Below the pieces are notes generated by a model, which had not been told where the DNA came from, did not search any database, and was given only the letters and a program-made list of their open reading frames with translations. Source: Prorocentrum cordatum (lineage: Eukaryota; Sar; Dinophyceae; Prorocentrales; Prorocentraceae). From it: DNA of 64,000 nucleotides. Location: positions 398,650-462,649 of the forward strand of contig CAUYUJ010001337.1 of the NCBI GenBank assembly GCA_963575745.1, read 5' to 3'. Position 1 is the stretch's first letter. Each line of letters opens with the position of its first letter. Both the position numbers and the translations under genes were made by a program. Of this stretch, positions 33,323-45,249 are shown piece by piece.

Positions 33323-33689
33323 GCGGTCCGAGAGGCAGCCAGAGGCCGAAGCTGCCGCGGCGGCTTCGGCCCGGGAGGAAGCTGCGCAACGGCGACAGGA
33401 AAACGAGACGGCAGAGCGCGCGCGCGCCGCCCCTGCGACCATCTTTCCCGAATGCCCCCCGCCTGGCCCCAGGGGGTCCGGCGGCGACGGGGGGGGGGGG
33501 GGGGGGGGCGGCGGCGCCTTTCAGGGCGAAGAGGGCGATGGTGACCTGCCGCCCTCCAACGGACCGACACGGCGATCCCATAGATCGGGGCCCTCTGGCG
33601 GCGATGATAATCAGATGGGGGCGATCGTGGCTCATCTGATCTGGCGGCGACTCCGATGGCGAATCGGAGGCCCCTCCGACGAGGGCGAG

Positions 33690-36600
33690 GGCGATGGGGC
33701 GAGGCGCCGGGGCGGATGCAGGGGGGCTCCCAGCGGGCCTCCTGAAAGGGAAGCTGGATGACTCCGCGCACGGGGGGCTCTTGGCCCTCTCGCATATTAG
33801 AACGACACTGGGAAAGTCTCCGCTGACCCGATCCCCGATGCATCCGGCTTCCGGAAACGTAGCAGAGGGCGCCATCGAACGCGTTGCATCGCGCTTCCCG
33901 AACTGGGAGGCCGCCGCTGCATGGGTCTCGGATGCTCAAGGTTCCGGAAAGGTCAAGCCAGAGCCTTTCGAATACTCGGGGCTATGGGCTACTCGACTTG
34001 AGATGGTTGCGTCAGACCCATGAGTAAGATCAACCAGATTGCGCGAGTTCCAGATGCTTCGCCACAGTTTCGGCATTAGTTGGCGCGCGAAGAGAATTGC
34101 TGCGATGCTGCCATGCTGACAGGGAGCGACGTTGAAGTGCCAGTCCGTCTCGCGCAAATTGGCGGCGCACGTGGCCGCGCGGAAAGACCGCGGCCAGGCG
34201 CGCGCGTGCCAGGACCTGATGGAAATTTGGATCCGCGGTGCGGGCAACGGCGCCGATGCCGACCTAATTCGCTTCTATGGTGATTGGGCGAAGATCATGG
34301 ACAAAATTGGCAAGCCCCATAAGTCCTTCTGACCATCCATGCAGGAGCTTTCCTATGTGGAGATGAAGAGGAGCCCGCGCATGGCGAAGGCCCTGGCGAC
34401 GCGCGACCACAGTAACGACCACCGCGGCAAGGGCGCGAAGTCGCGCGAGCGGCTGTCGGGGCAGACCAGCGGGCACGCGCTCACAGACCGCGGCGCCCGC
34501 GACCGAGCGCCCAAAAGAAGCGGCCCAACGCCCGGCGATTGCCGGGGAGAAGCGGCGGCGGCGGAGGCGGCGGGGGCGGCGGCGGCGAGAACGCCCCGAG
34601 TCGGTCGAGGGCCGCAGGCGCGCGAAGGGGGCGCGCCCGCGCGCGCGAGCGCAGTGCCACCGCGCGCATCCAAAGAATGAGGCCCCGCTCAGACGCGAGC
34701 CGCCCCGGGACAGCCCGCGGCCGCGCCGGCCGGCAATAACGGCGAGAAAGGCCGCGTGGAAAACGAGACCACGGAGATGAAGGCATGTCCAAGGACAAGT
34801 CGGGTAGCAAATCTGGAGACCGAGGGCGCAGTCAGTTTCGGGGCGCGGGGAAGAGCGGGGGCGAGGTCTCGCGGCAAAGGTCGCAGAGCCGCGTTTCGAG
34901 TGGGATTTCCGCCAAAGGCGGGCTGTCCTACGCGTTTAGTCGCGGAGCATGCCCGCTGCCCCAGGACAAGCGCCTTCGTCGAAGCAGGAAGGCCGCGGAG
35001 ATCGAGGAGCTGTCCAGAGATAGGGCCGAGGCCAACCTCGAGAAGGCTGGCGAGCCCATCCCGCGCATGCGGAATTCCGATCTGGTGTCCGTTGCCGCTA
35101 GGAGCACGGCCAGGAAAGCAGTCCCTGGCGGGCCAGGCGACGACGAGAACAAGGGTGGCAAGGACAAGTGAAAGGGCCAAGAGAGGAGGCAATACTGGAG
35201 ACATTTAATTGGCTCGGCAGACGTGTCCTTTCGGCGCCAGCTGTCGGGGCCGCGCGAAGTGTCCGGGATATCCACGATCCCCCAGATCGGCGCCCAGCAA
35301 ATGCATTGCCGCCGTCGGCCCGCGCGCTGGGGAATGTATTTTTGTTCCTCCCCGACGCTGAAGCGGGGAAGTGGGTCGCTGCCGCTGTTTCCCACGCCGG
35401 GTCAGGATCCTCGCGGCGCCGGCAGGGCTGCTGGTTGGCCCCGATGACAGTTCCACCTAAAGCTGCCATTGACCTATACATCGGTTAAGCAGGTGGACGC
35501 CAACCTGGCTGCACCCGCGGTCACACGCGTTGCCTGGGGGCGCTCAGACGCCCATGGCGACGCGATTTTCGTTCGACTCCCGAGATGCATCCAGGCCGGC
35601 GGCGTCGACGCGCTCCCGGCTGATGCCGCCGACTTGCTTTGGCGGGCGCGGCCGGGGCGCAGCGCCCTCCGCAAAGATGCCGGGGCGCGCCAGCGTTTTT
35701 GTGCGACGATGCGCAAAAAGGCGCGCAGCGACCCCGCAACCCCACATCGGGCCACTTGGACTCTCGGGGCCCCCCGCAGGGAACAGCCCAGGGCGACCCC
35801 GAGCACGCCTGGCGATCGCTTGGATTTTCTGGCCGGGCGGGCCAGGACCCGAGAGCGCTCGGTCAAGGTGCGCCAACGAGATTGGGAATAGGGCTCTGAG
35901 AGTGACCGCGACGACCACGCAGACCAGCGCGAGGACAGCTATGCCGTCGCATTCGCTGGGAGAGCAATCATCAAGATTGGGGCCGCGACGTTGATCGTGC
36001 ACGCGGGGTGCGCCGCCAACCTGATCGCGGTCAAGTTATCAAGGAAGCAGGTTTGATGGACAGGATAGAGCCCCTGGCTGGCCCCATCACTCACAATCGC
36101 GTGCCCTCGGAAACGTCGAGACAGCCTGCGACAAGCTCAAACGTGGAACCATGAAGATCATCACCGCGCCGGAGACTCCGAGCGTGAGATCGGCGTGCGA
36201 GCTCTGCATAGACCGCGTCTACAGCGTCCGTTGGAAAGCCCGCGGGGCTCCATCTCTACCAGTGCCGGCATGAGCTAGACGGGATCTCACCGCAGACGGA
36301 AAGATCTTTTTACCGCACCGTGGAAGACAGCGGGGCATTGGGTCGGGTAGACGGGGCAGCTCTGGTTCTCTCGGGAGGGTTGGAGCGGTGGACTTGTGCG
36401 GTGACCAACGCGAGGTCATTCCTCGTTGATCCTGGATGGACAAGTGGAAAGTCCTCCGTTCCAGGCGACGAGGTGCCGCGGGACTCTCGAGCTGCACTCG
36501 CAACGGGCGATCGCCGAGGACACCTCCAGATACAGCGTGGTGGAGGGCCCCTCCGATAGTGCCGACGAAGGCTGCGCCCCCGAGGAGTCGGCAATGCACG

Positions 36601-37260
36601 GGCAGGACACGAGCGCCTATTCTCATGATGGGCTGCAACAAGGGGCGAGCTTGAGCTGGACTGGAGCAGCTGCGCGCCGCGTGGCAACGCGCCCCGAAAT
36701 ATGGGAGTCATCGCGCGACTGCGTTGCGCGTGGCATCCGACGGGGCACTGGGGAAGGTGAAATTACGTTGCCGCCCCAGGCTGCCACCCCTGCCCCCAGC
36801 GACGCTGACGGCGCCGAAGTCGATGAGCCGGTTGCGCCGGGACCTGTTGACATTGTCGACGACGACGGGCCCGACGACCCAGTGGGCCAGGATCTGCTTG
36901 GATACGCCGCCAAGATCGAGCGCCTCAAGCGCGAGACTGTCTCCAAGCAGTTCCTTCTCACGCATTTGCCCAATGACCCACGCTGCCCCGCGCGTCAGCG
37001 GGCAAAGACGTTGCGGGCTCTGCAGGGGAAAGAACAGAAAATCAGCTCAAACAACGCAGGCCGCGCTCCGAGCCGACGAAGTTCGGAAACTTGTGCAGCG
37101 TGGCGGAGAACGCAAGCTGCATCGCACAGGATGCTGCGAGGACCTTCCTGCTGACGGCTGGGCTTCCAGCACCCTACTGCGTCTACGCAGCGCCGCGTTT
37201 CTGCCTCTGTCGGAGCGCGCGGCAGAGGGGCGCGGACGAGTCACTTTGGAAGGAGAACGT
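33690..37260 (+). pseudogene. Decayed LTR-retroelement-like region
   Basis: Protein-like stretches succeed one another in changing frames: PNWEAAAAWVSDAQGSGK (about 33900), CQDLMEIWIRGAG then YGDWAKIMDKIGK (34200-34310), MQELSYVEMKRSPRMAKAL (34339), a Lys/Arg-rich linker (34785-35171), DRVYSVRWKA (about 36207) and finally IERLKRETVSKQFLLTHLPN, DPRCPARQRAK, with FGNL shortly after (36918-37090). The LTHLP.(N/D)P.C..(C)QRAK pattern is the zinc-binding lead-in to LTR-element integrases; here the second Cys is Arg. Integrase and RT cores are not recognisable. Several frameshifts and stops mark it as old. The link between the pieces is inference. Confidence 0.4.
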
Positions 37261-37399
37261 TGGTGAACGTTCCATATCTCCTCTCAATCCCTTTGGGTCG
37301 GCGGTGCGATGCTTGTCGCCGACCGCATCGCGGGTCGAACTGCCCGAGACCGGCCCTCGTGCGAGAATTTGATTCTGCTTGGGTGGCGTGCATCGCGCG

Positions 37400-37724
37400 G
37401 GGGGGCGGGCTGGGCCCGACCATTATTGCGCGCCGTTTGAACAGCCCGACGGGGTCAACTTCTGTGAATAGAAGCCGTGTAATACCCTCATATATACTCC
37501 TTATCCTCACCTCTCCTGCGCCTGGCCGTTTGGGCTCAGGTATTGGGATAGATCGATCAGACCTTTGATCGTGCAGGAGGAACAGATATCCATCTTTCCC
37601 TCCTTCCCTCTACCAACGGATCAGGGGTTCTGTGCCCTTGTACTTCAACCCCATACACAGGTTATTAGCCCTTTAAAGCTCACAGTTCATCGAACCCCGC
37701 GTCGCGATCTCGCACGCGGCCTCG
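37400..37724. other. Leader of the copia-type element, LTR not demonstrated
   Basis: Non-coding-looking sequence before the gag frame. It may contain the 5' LTR and primer-binding site, but no matching 3' LTR was found by eye, so nothing firm can be called. Confidence 0.3.
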
Positions 37725-40700
37725 ATGGAACCCAGGCGGCGCTTGCGCTGCAAGGGGTCCATCGGGGCCTCGCGACCGAGCTCTCCGACGGCGCGACGGC
37801 TCGGCGACGAGTTGGAGAGCCTTAATGTGGACTGTGCAGGTGTCCCAGGTACCCCCCCCCCCCCCAGCTCCGACGGACCCGAGGCGCGGCTAGCTGCTGA
37901 ACTTCACCGCCCCGCCGCCCGCGGGGGGACAGGAGAAGGAGTAGGAGCAGGTAGTAAGGAGTTCCACACGCCTACCGTCGATCCTCCATCTCCTCCTCCG
38001 TCGGGAGCAATCCCAACTGCGTCGGGCGAGAGCCTCGCTGGTCCTGATACTCCAGGGCGCTTTCGCGCTAACCGCCGATGGACTTCAGGTGCTGGCGCCC
38101 CCAGCCCTGCGACCGTTCCTGTAGCGGAGCACGTAGCCACCTTCGAGGAACTCAGTAGACCAGTGGCGGCACACCCGCAGACGCAGAACCCCAAGGTATC
38201 ATCTCATGAGACACCACACACACACGGTCCTAGCCGCAGCTCGTCCTTGCGCAACCGTCGTGGGGCCCCAGGCCCATACGGCGAAAGTAGGTCGAGCCCG
38301 CGTACTGCCTCGCAGAGGCCATGCACTCCTCGCGAGAGGGTGCAGAGGGAAGCTGACGCCCCCCATCTCTCCATCTCAGACGACCTGCCGGCGGCAACGT
38401 CCGCTGCAGGCGAAATAGCTGAGCTCGGAGACCAGGTTGAAACCTTCGTGCCCAGGCAGTATTCTGGACTACTGCAGAGCGTTCAGACGAACGCTGCCAA
38501 CACTGCTGCTCTACGCCAAGATCTTGACGGCGCCTTAGGGATCTTTGATTCCAGGATCGGTGAGTTGCAGTGCCAGGTTGAAGTCGCACTCAGGTGAACG
38601 ATCGGCGATGGTCGAGAACCTGCGCAACTACCTCGCGCAGATGGAGCAACAGCTTGTGCTCGTACGCGACACAGGCGTTTCAGCAGTCAGGATCCTCCAC
38701 GACGAGATCCATGACCAGCTCCGCAACCGACCACCACCAGCCGAGGCCACCGACCTTGGCGATGTTCAGTCTCAGATCAACGATCTCCGATCCCACATGG
38801 ACCACACTACGGCGACGCTTCGCACCGAAGCACACACCAACTCGTCGAACCTGATCAGCATGTTGCAAAATACTGAGAGAGTCATCACTCAAAGGCTTGA
38901 TGCGACCAACGCTGTCGTGCAGCCACTCGCTAACCGGATCTCTGACATCGAGCAGCGTTTTCATGGTGTACAGGACGCCCTGGCAGAGTTGCGTGTCGGA
39001 CGAGCCCAGACTGGCCAGCTGGTTTCTCCTCCCACGGTTTACGATTTCGCCCGCCTCACTGACAGGTTGCAGGAGGTTGAGAAGGCGGCGGACCACGCGC
39101 AGTTAGAGCTCTCCCAGGTTACTCGTGAAAGAGATACTGAGAAGGTACGTGTTGAGGGGCGCCTCGCACGTCTGGAAAGTGAGTTGGAGGCACACGGCGC
39201 TCGTCTCCGAGCCTACGAGCAACGACTCGATCGGCTTTCACAACGCTCTCGGGATACTGATGAGTATACACGCCAAAAGGTGGCACAGATGCACGAAGAC
39301 ATGACGAGCTGGACAAATCAGCTGATTGACCACGCTCACGACACCACACTTCAAACCTGCCACCGACCTCCACAGGCCGACGGCAGCGTCCGCCGAAGCA
39401 CCACAAGCTTCTACAGGACAACAACGACGTACGTCACCAGGAGCAACCTCCGCGGCAGCTTCAGCACAGACACGCCATGTGTCTCCTGTGCGCACAGAAC
39501 CAACTACTGACGGTGTACCGATACCCTCACAACCATTGTCTGCGGTTTCGGTCAATACTACTACTCCTATCGAGGAGTCAGACACCGTCCGAGCCCCTGT
39601 CTTGCCTAAGATCACGCAGCTGCTCGAGTGGCAGCAAAAGGTACGGAAGAACTTTGGAGCCGCCTCAGGGCGACCTTCCAAAGCATATGCCTCCCTATGC
39701 GTGGCTGAACAGCCCGAGTGTACCTTTGAGGACTTACAAGACAGTGGAGACTTCGAGAGCATCGATTGTAAATTCGCTACCGCTCTCAGCGACATCTTAT
39801 CCTCAGACTTGCGCTACCAAATCAGGCTCATCGAAACCAGAGAGCACAAAGCAGGACGCATGCTCAAAGGGCGCCAGATCTACTGGCACATCCTACAGTC
39901 CTACAAAGTGACAGAGGTTGATGACGACCTGCACGGCTTCGAGCCCCTTAAAGAACTGAGGATGAGAGATGAAGGTTTGCAGCGTTTCATTATTGACTGG
40001 GACGCTTTACTATTGGAGTGCCGAGAGGCGCCCGATCCAAAGATCTTGGAATCCTTGTTTCGTACACAGATTCGCAGACATGCCTGGATGAAACAATATA
40101 TGTACGAGTACCAGCGCATGAAGATCAGCGGTCCGAATCGTACCTATGATTGGCTCCGACAGCGCGTCCTGGACGCACTGGAGCTTAAACAATTGGAGAA
40201 GAATCAAAATAAGTTACGGTACGAATACGAGACTCATTCTCAAGTCAATGTATGCGCCGCCTGGAAGAAAGGCAACTGTCGCAATGGTGACCGATGCAAG
40301 GCGTTGCATACCTCCTCCAGGGACTGAAAGAACACCAGATCTTCCAGATCATCGACCGCTGGCGGCGACTCCCGCCGCAGCGTTTCAACCCCTGCGAATC
40401 CCAAGAAGCCAGCATCGAAACCATTTTGCTTCGAGTTCGCCAAGCGCAACACATGTCTCAGAGGCGACAAGTGCAACTTCCCACACATGGCGCAGTGCAT
40501 AGACTTCGCACAGAGCAGCACTAAGGGCGACAAATGCAAATACGCTCACCTTGCACCTGTTGCGAAGACGCCCGAAAGAAGCCCGAGTCGCCCACGGACC
40601 TCCAGTCAGGACAGTCGTGGCCGACCACCATCCCGCGGATCAGGGAGCCAACGCTCTTCACAACGCGGGGGGTTCCGCTACGCAAAAGACTCACACCATG

Positions 40701-41266
40701 GGCGTGACAACCGACGCCAATACGACCGATCTCGATCATCCTCCAGGAGGTCTCCAGACTCTCGCAGTCAGTCGAGAAGCTGTTATGACAGATCTTCTCG
40801 ATCTACCTCCCGAGGACGAGACAGCCGTGGCGGAGGACGTGGCAGCCCACGTGGCCGCGATAGGTCATACGGTAGTGACAGAGGACGTGGCCGACGTTCC
40901 ATGAGCCGCGGTTCGTCCCGTGGTTCTCCCCACTTCAGAGCACGATCCCCTGCCGACTATCGACGTTCTCGCCGCTCCGACCGCAGTTACGTCATACGTG
41001 GCAAGACCCTCATGGCCTCCACTAAGGCCACTACATCATCTTCCAAACCACGGCGTCGGATACGTTTTGACACACACAATGTGGAATACTACCCCCACAT
41101 CGTCTCCGGCAAGGCCAGATTGGATAAATGGAAGGAGATGCCGAATGAGGGCGACATTGTCAAAGTACCAGACCCGCTACCACAATGGTGGTGGAAACAA
41201 AGTGCCGACGCCCTGCAACATTGTCAACGAGAGGCACAATTATGGTACAAAGATCTATATGACTAG
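37725..41266 (+). pseudogene. Copia gag with coiled coil, CCCH fingers and SR/RGG domain
   Basis: Three successive frames make one gag: an ATG-led Pro/Ser-rich N-terminus (37725-38597), a long coiled coil (38600-39340; LEVEKA- and ARLESELEAHGARL-like heptads), then the capsid-like part (39345-40250; QLLEWQQKVRKNFG, IYWHILQSY, GLQRFIIDWDALLLECREAP). Three CCCH-type zinc fingers follow: CAAWKKGNCRNGDRCKALH, CFEFAKRNTCLRGDKCNFPH, and a third lacking one Cys (CIDFAQSSTKGDKCKYAH). An in-frame TGA (40325) sits between fingers 1 and 2. From 40570 to 40990 the chain is Arg/Ser/Gly dipeptides (SRSSSRRSPDSRSQSRS, RGGGRGSPRGRDR), like SR splicing factors. The gag frame ends at TAG 41264, and the same frame goes on into protease. 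Expected role: RNA packaging in the cytoplasmic particle. Confidence 0.75.
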
Positions 41267-41284
41267 CGACACAACAAGGGGTCG

Positions 41285-41980
41285 GTGGTCACACCAACTG
41301 CGATTCCAGATTCCGATGACTCTACCAGGCAGTCATCAAAGACAGCCCAGACGAAGACAACGACGTTGCAAGTCGACCCTCCACGCTCGACTGCTGCGTT
41401 GACACGCTCCTGGGTTCTCGACAGTGGATCTGCGCATCATATTCAGGGTAAACACGAACTGACGCAGACCGAATCGGATCGCATATCTATTCGCGAGGAG
41501 CATATTCTGGAAACTGCCAACGGCGATCGTACTGTCAACGAGCACTACGACATACGGCTACCCGAGGTTGGCTTACATCTTTCAGCCCTCGCCCTGCCAG
41601 ATTGCCCATCATTGCTATCAGTTGGAAAATTGATTGAGGTTGATGGCTTTCGGCAGATTTGGGATCCTGAGCTGGGCTACTTGCTTCAGGATCCGGGGGG
41701 CAATGGTATAAGATTCCAGTCAACAACAGAGTTCCAGAATTACGACTCGACGACTTGGTGATGATACCGCCACCACGCCCGTGCACTTCGTCAGCACCCC
41801 GACGTCGTCAGCGCAAGCGTTCACCCGCCCGCTGCAACGACATATGTTGGTGCTGCAGAACTACAGAGCAATCGCCACCTACAGATGAGCTGCGGCCCCA
41901 CATAGGGACCTGCCCCAAGAGACCACATGTCGGTGAGGGAGGAGGAGCACGGACCGCCACGGTCGAATAACCTCCCGACA
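41285..41980 (+). pseudogene. Copia aspartic protease region
   Basis: WVLDSGSAHHI at about 41408-41440 is the D-S-G active site of copia proteases, and LLSVGKLIEVDGF (about 41612-41650) is the conserved segment that follows. After about 41718 the meaningful frame shifts (VPELRLDDLVMIPPP) and runs to a stop at 41968, then changes again into the integrase frame near 42000. The enzyme would cut the polyprotein; this copy is frameshifted. Confidence 0.8.
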
Positions 41981-42000
41981 CAAATAATGCCGAGTCCAAC

Positions 42001-43011
42001 GTGGATACACCCACCGACTCGCTTACATCCCAGATGCAGCGTTCTCCTCTCACATGCGGGGGGCTTGCAGATGCAGATCAAGCAGATACCGACATCACGT
42101 CGACCTCCTTCAAGGATCTGCCGATGGAGACGCTCATTACAGTGCACCATGATAGCGATCGCGTTCTTCCAAACAGACAGAAGAAACCGATTGGCCCTAT
42201 GCACTGCACGACCCACAGTCCGAAACACCCAGACTGTGAGATTTGTTCTCGCACGATGCTGCAGAACGCTCCGTGTCGACGACAGCGCAAACCACATCCA
42301 CCGGCAGACCCCACCGACGAGGACACAGCCTACGAGGCCTTTGTCCCGAAAAAGTTTGGGGAAGCTCTAACTGCCGACCATATCGTCTTGGCCAAAGACG
42401 ATGCCGCCGACAAGCACGGCGACAAGTATGCACTTGGCGCCCTGGATAGATACACCGGCATCTTCATGGCATACCCAGCATTACACAAAGACGCAGCTAA
42501 TACAAAGGCATCCTTCCAGCAGTTCATCGCCGCGAACGATGAGGTGAAGCACACTTACACAGACAATTCTGGAGAGCTTCAGAAGGCTTCCCGCCAACTG
42601 GGATGGAGACATGACACTAGTACTCCTCATCGTCCGCAAACGAATGGATTGATCGAGCGCATTGTCAATATCCTCATTCTCGGTACGAGGGCTGTGTTTC
42701 ATATGTCTGGTCTGGGACACGAATGGTGGAAAGAGGCCATGCAAGCCTTTTGCTGTGGACATAATTTTGTGCATCCATCCACGGGCGTTGCTGCCCTCAG
42801 CGAGGAGCGCGCCGACAAGACAGCTCATGAAATACGTTTTGGAGAAAGTTTTCCCGGGCACTGCATTCCCTTCGGTGCTCGGATCTTCTGGACATGCCTC
42901 AATCCCGAGATCAATGACGAGACTGCAAAGTTCAAAGAAAACACTCGGGAATGGTGATTCCTGGGTTACCATTTACACTCTGGTGGACGATGGTCAGGTG
43001 ATTATCTCGTC
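42001..43011 (+). pseudogene. Copia integrase
   Basis: A zinc-binding lead-in reads HCTTHSPKHPDCEIC (about 42199-42243). The rve catalytic triad is Asp of LTADHI (42376), Asp of TYTDNSGE (42562) and Glu of TNGLIER (42655), with about 30 residues between the last two. HRPQTNGLIER and FGARIFW are typical of copia. A single TGA at 42955 interrupts the C-terminal part; the same frame continues with FLGYHLHSGGRWSGDYLV, the expected GxFLGY motif. Role: insertion of cDNA into the nuclear genome. Apart from the TGA the domain looks intact. Confidence 0.85.
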
Positions 43012-45243
43012 TTGTACACGGCTACATACGCCAAGAACCCCGACGGTGAACTGTGTCACGTACACAGAGTCAAAGACATCATCATCCCCGACGGCAAGTT
43101 CACCTACCCAGTGAAAGAGGGTACCCTGCGACATCACAACCCAGAGGCACACGACGAGGTCAAGGCATCTATTTCTCGCCCCTTGGGCGACAAACCTATG
43201 CCCGAGCCTCCACTTGCCTACCCTAAAGAATGGGATGATCCTTCTATGATGACGGTGGACGATAACATCGCTGATGCCCACCCATCGGCCTCTGAGGTTG
43301 CTGCACCAGCGCCGGAGCCCGACTACTGGGAACAGCGTGGATATTGCGTCATCAGACATATACGTACTCCACGCAGGAAATTGTTCATACCAACAGACGA
43401 AGTTATGAACATACCTGTACCTGTTGATCAGCTCGACGTGACACGAGACTTCGAGACGACTTCTACCTTCGACGGAGAAAGTGCCGTTCGCGATGTTTGG
43501 GACGGTGTCAGCGCCAACGACCACCGGGAGTTGAGTGAGCCTTGGACCGGCTTGGTTCGATTCTACGAGCTCCCTAAAATGCTGCCAGACGGCAAAATGG
43601 TGGTCCGTGGCCGCGAGACACGCGTGCAGACTACTACGCGCCCTGACCACATTCTTCCCGAGCATTTGAAACCTTTATCTCGTGGACAGCAAAAGAAAGA
43701 GATCGAGTACGCCGAAGATGTCAAACGAGCTCGTGAGATTCGCGACCGAGCTGCACTTCGAGCGTGGACACGACAGGACAAACAAGCCAAACATTTCCGT
43801 ACCACTACAGCTGGCGGACCCACATGGAATACTGTGGAACGACGGATTACGTACGATACCGACAGCGGCGCTGTCATCCGTGACGAGGACGTCAAGGGCG
43901 TGACCAACAAAGAGATTCTGTATGCCAAACTACCTGGTGGACCACGTGACATTACTACGGTATTATACTACCGCCAACCCCCACCACAGCATGCTGGAAT
44001 CGCACGTGCCTTGGTACTTGTCGACAGTGAGGGGAACGACTTCGGGACCGTGAACCCGCTTACACGCAAGTTCACCCCGTCGGTAGCAGTGCCCACTATG
44101 CCACGTGAGCTGACATACACACCGGCACACAGTGACAAGATTCCTGATTCCTCGTGGGCACGCCCGGCCCTTGTTACCAGAAATTTGAGTGAGAAAGAAG
44201 TTGCCGCAGAACCACGTGCACAGGATGCCCTACGAAAAGAATACGAGCGACTTGAGAAGAAGCAAGCGTGTATGTTGGAGATTGTTGCAGAAAAAGCTGA
44301 TATTGAATCACAGGCGATTCGTACTGGGACGAAAGTTCATTTCTTCAACATCTTGGAGCTATCTTCAGTCAAACATGAGGAACTTCCTCAAGATCTACGT
44401 AAGTTCAAGGGCCGAGTGGTGGTTCAGGGCAATACAGGCAAAGATGAAACTGGTTTGGCTGCCATATTCGCCGACGCCGCATCCAGTGCTTCGCATATCG
44501 AGGCTTCCAAACTTTGTGATGCCACTGCATTATTGCCACAATACGCGGGCGAACACAGTGATGCACCTGGAGCATACACGCAGGCATTGTTATACGGCGA
44601 CGGACGAATCGACCCAGCCGATACTTGGATTACCATACCCAAGTGGCGCCAACCTACATCTTGGTCCAAATGCAAGAATCCCGTGTGCCGATTACGATTG
44701 GCGCTCTACGGACATCATCTCGCAGGTGTCTTTTGGGAACGAAAGTGTCGCACATGCTTGGAAAGTGTTGGATTTGAGCTTATTCCAGGCTGGGAATGCG
44801 TGTGGAGACACAATAAACTGGGACTGATACTGTCAGTATATGTGGACGACTTCAAATTAGCAGGCCCAGCCATTAATTTACAAGCCGGCTGGGATTATAT
44901 CCGCAAAAGCGGCATTGATTTGGATCCGCCTACTCCATACTCTCAATACCTTGGCTGTGGACAACAAGCATATGACGTACCGCGGAACATCTTTGACACA
45001 AGAATGTCTACCATTCGACCTATGTTGCCTGCACACAGTGATAAAGATTACCATACAGCCAAACAAGTTGGTGGAATACGACATGACATGCTTGGTTTTA
45101 CTGATCAGTGTATTGAGCGGTACCTGGAATGCGCTTCCAAGCGCGCCCAGGGACCAGGGTCACGTCGGAAGCGACCCGACTCGCCGAGGACTTCGCGATC
45201 CAAATCGCCTAGCTCCTCCCGGGTCGGTCGCAAGACCCACTAG
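43012..45243 (+). pseudogene. Copia reverse transcriptase
   Basis: After a linker of some 390 residues, RT begins near 44190. KFKGRVVVQG, the motif A region SDAPGAYTQALL, CRLRLALYGHHLAGVFWE and the catalytic YVDD (44839-44850, in LSVYVDDFKLAG) are in the right order and spacing for copia RT. YLGCGQQ and QCIERYLE follow. The frame then enters an Arg/Ser stretch (SRRKRPDSPRTSRSKSPSSS) and stops at 45241, while RNase H continues in the next frame, so a frameshift lies near 45130-45240. Motif A has Pro-Gly where copia usually has hydrophobic residues. Confidence 0.85.
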
Positions 45244-45249
45244 CGTGCT

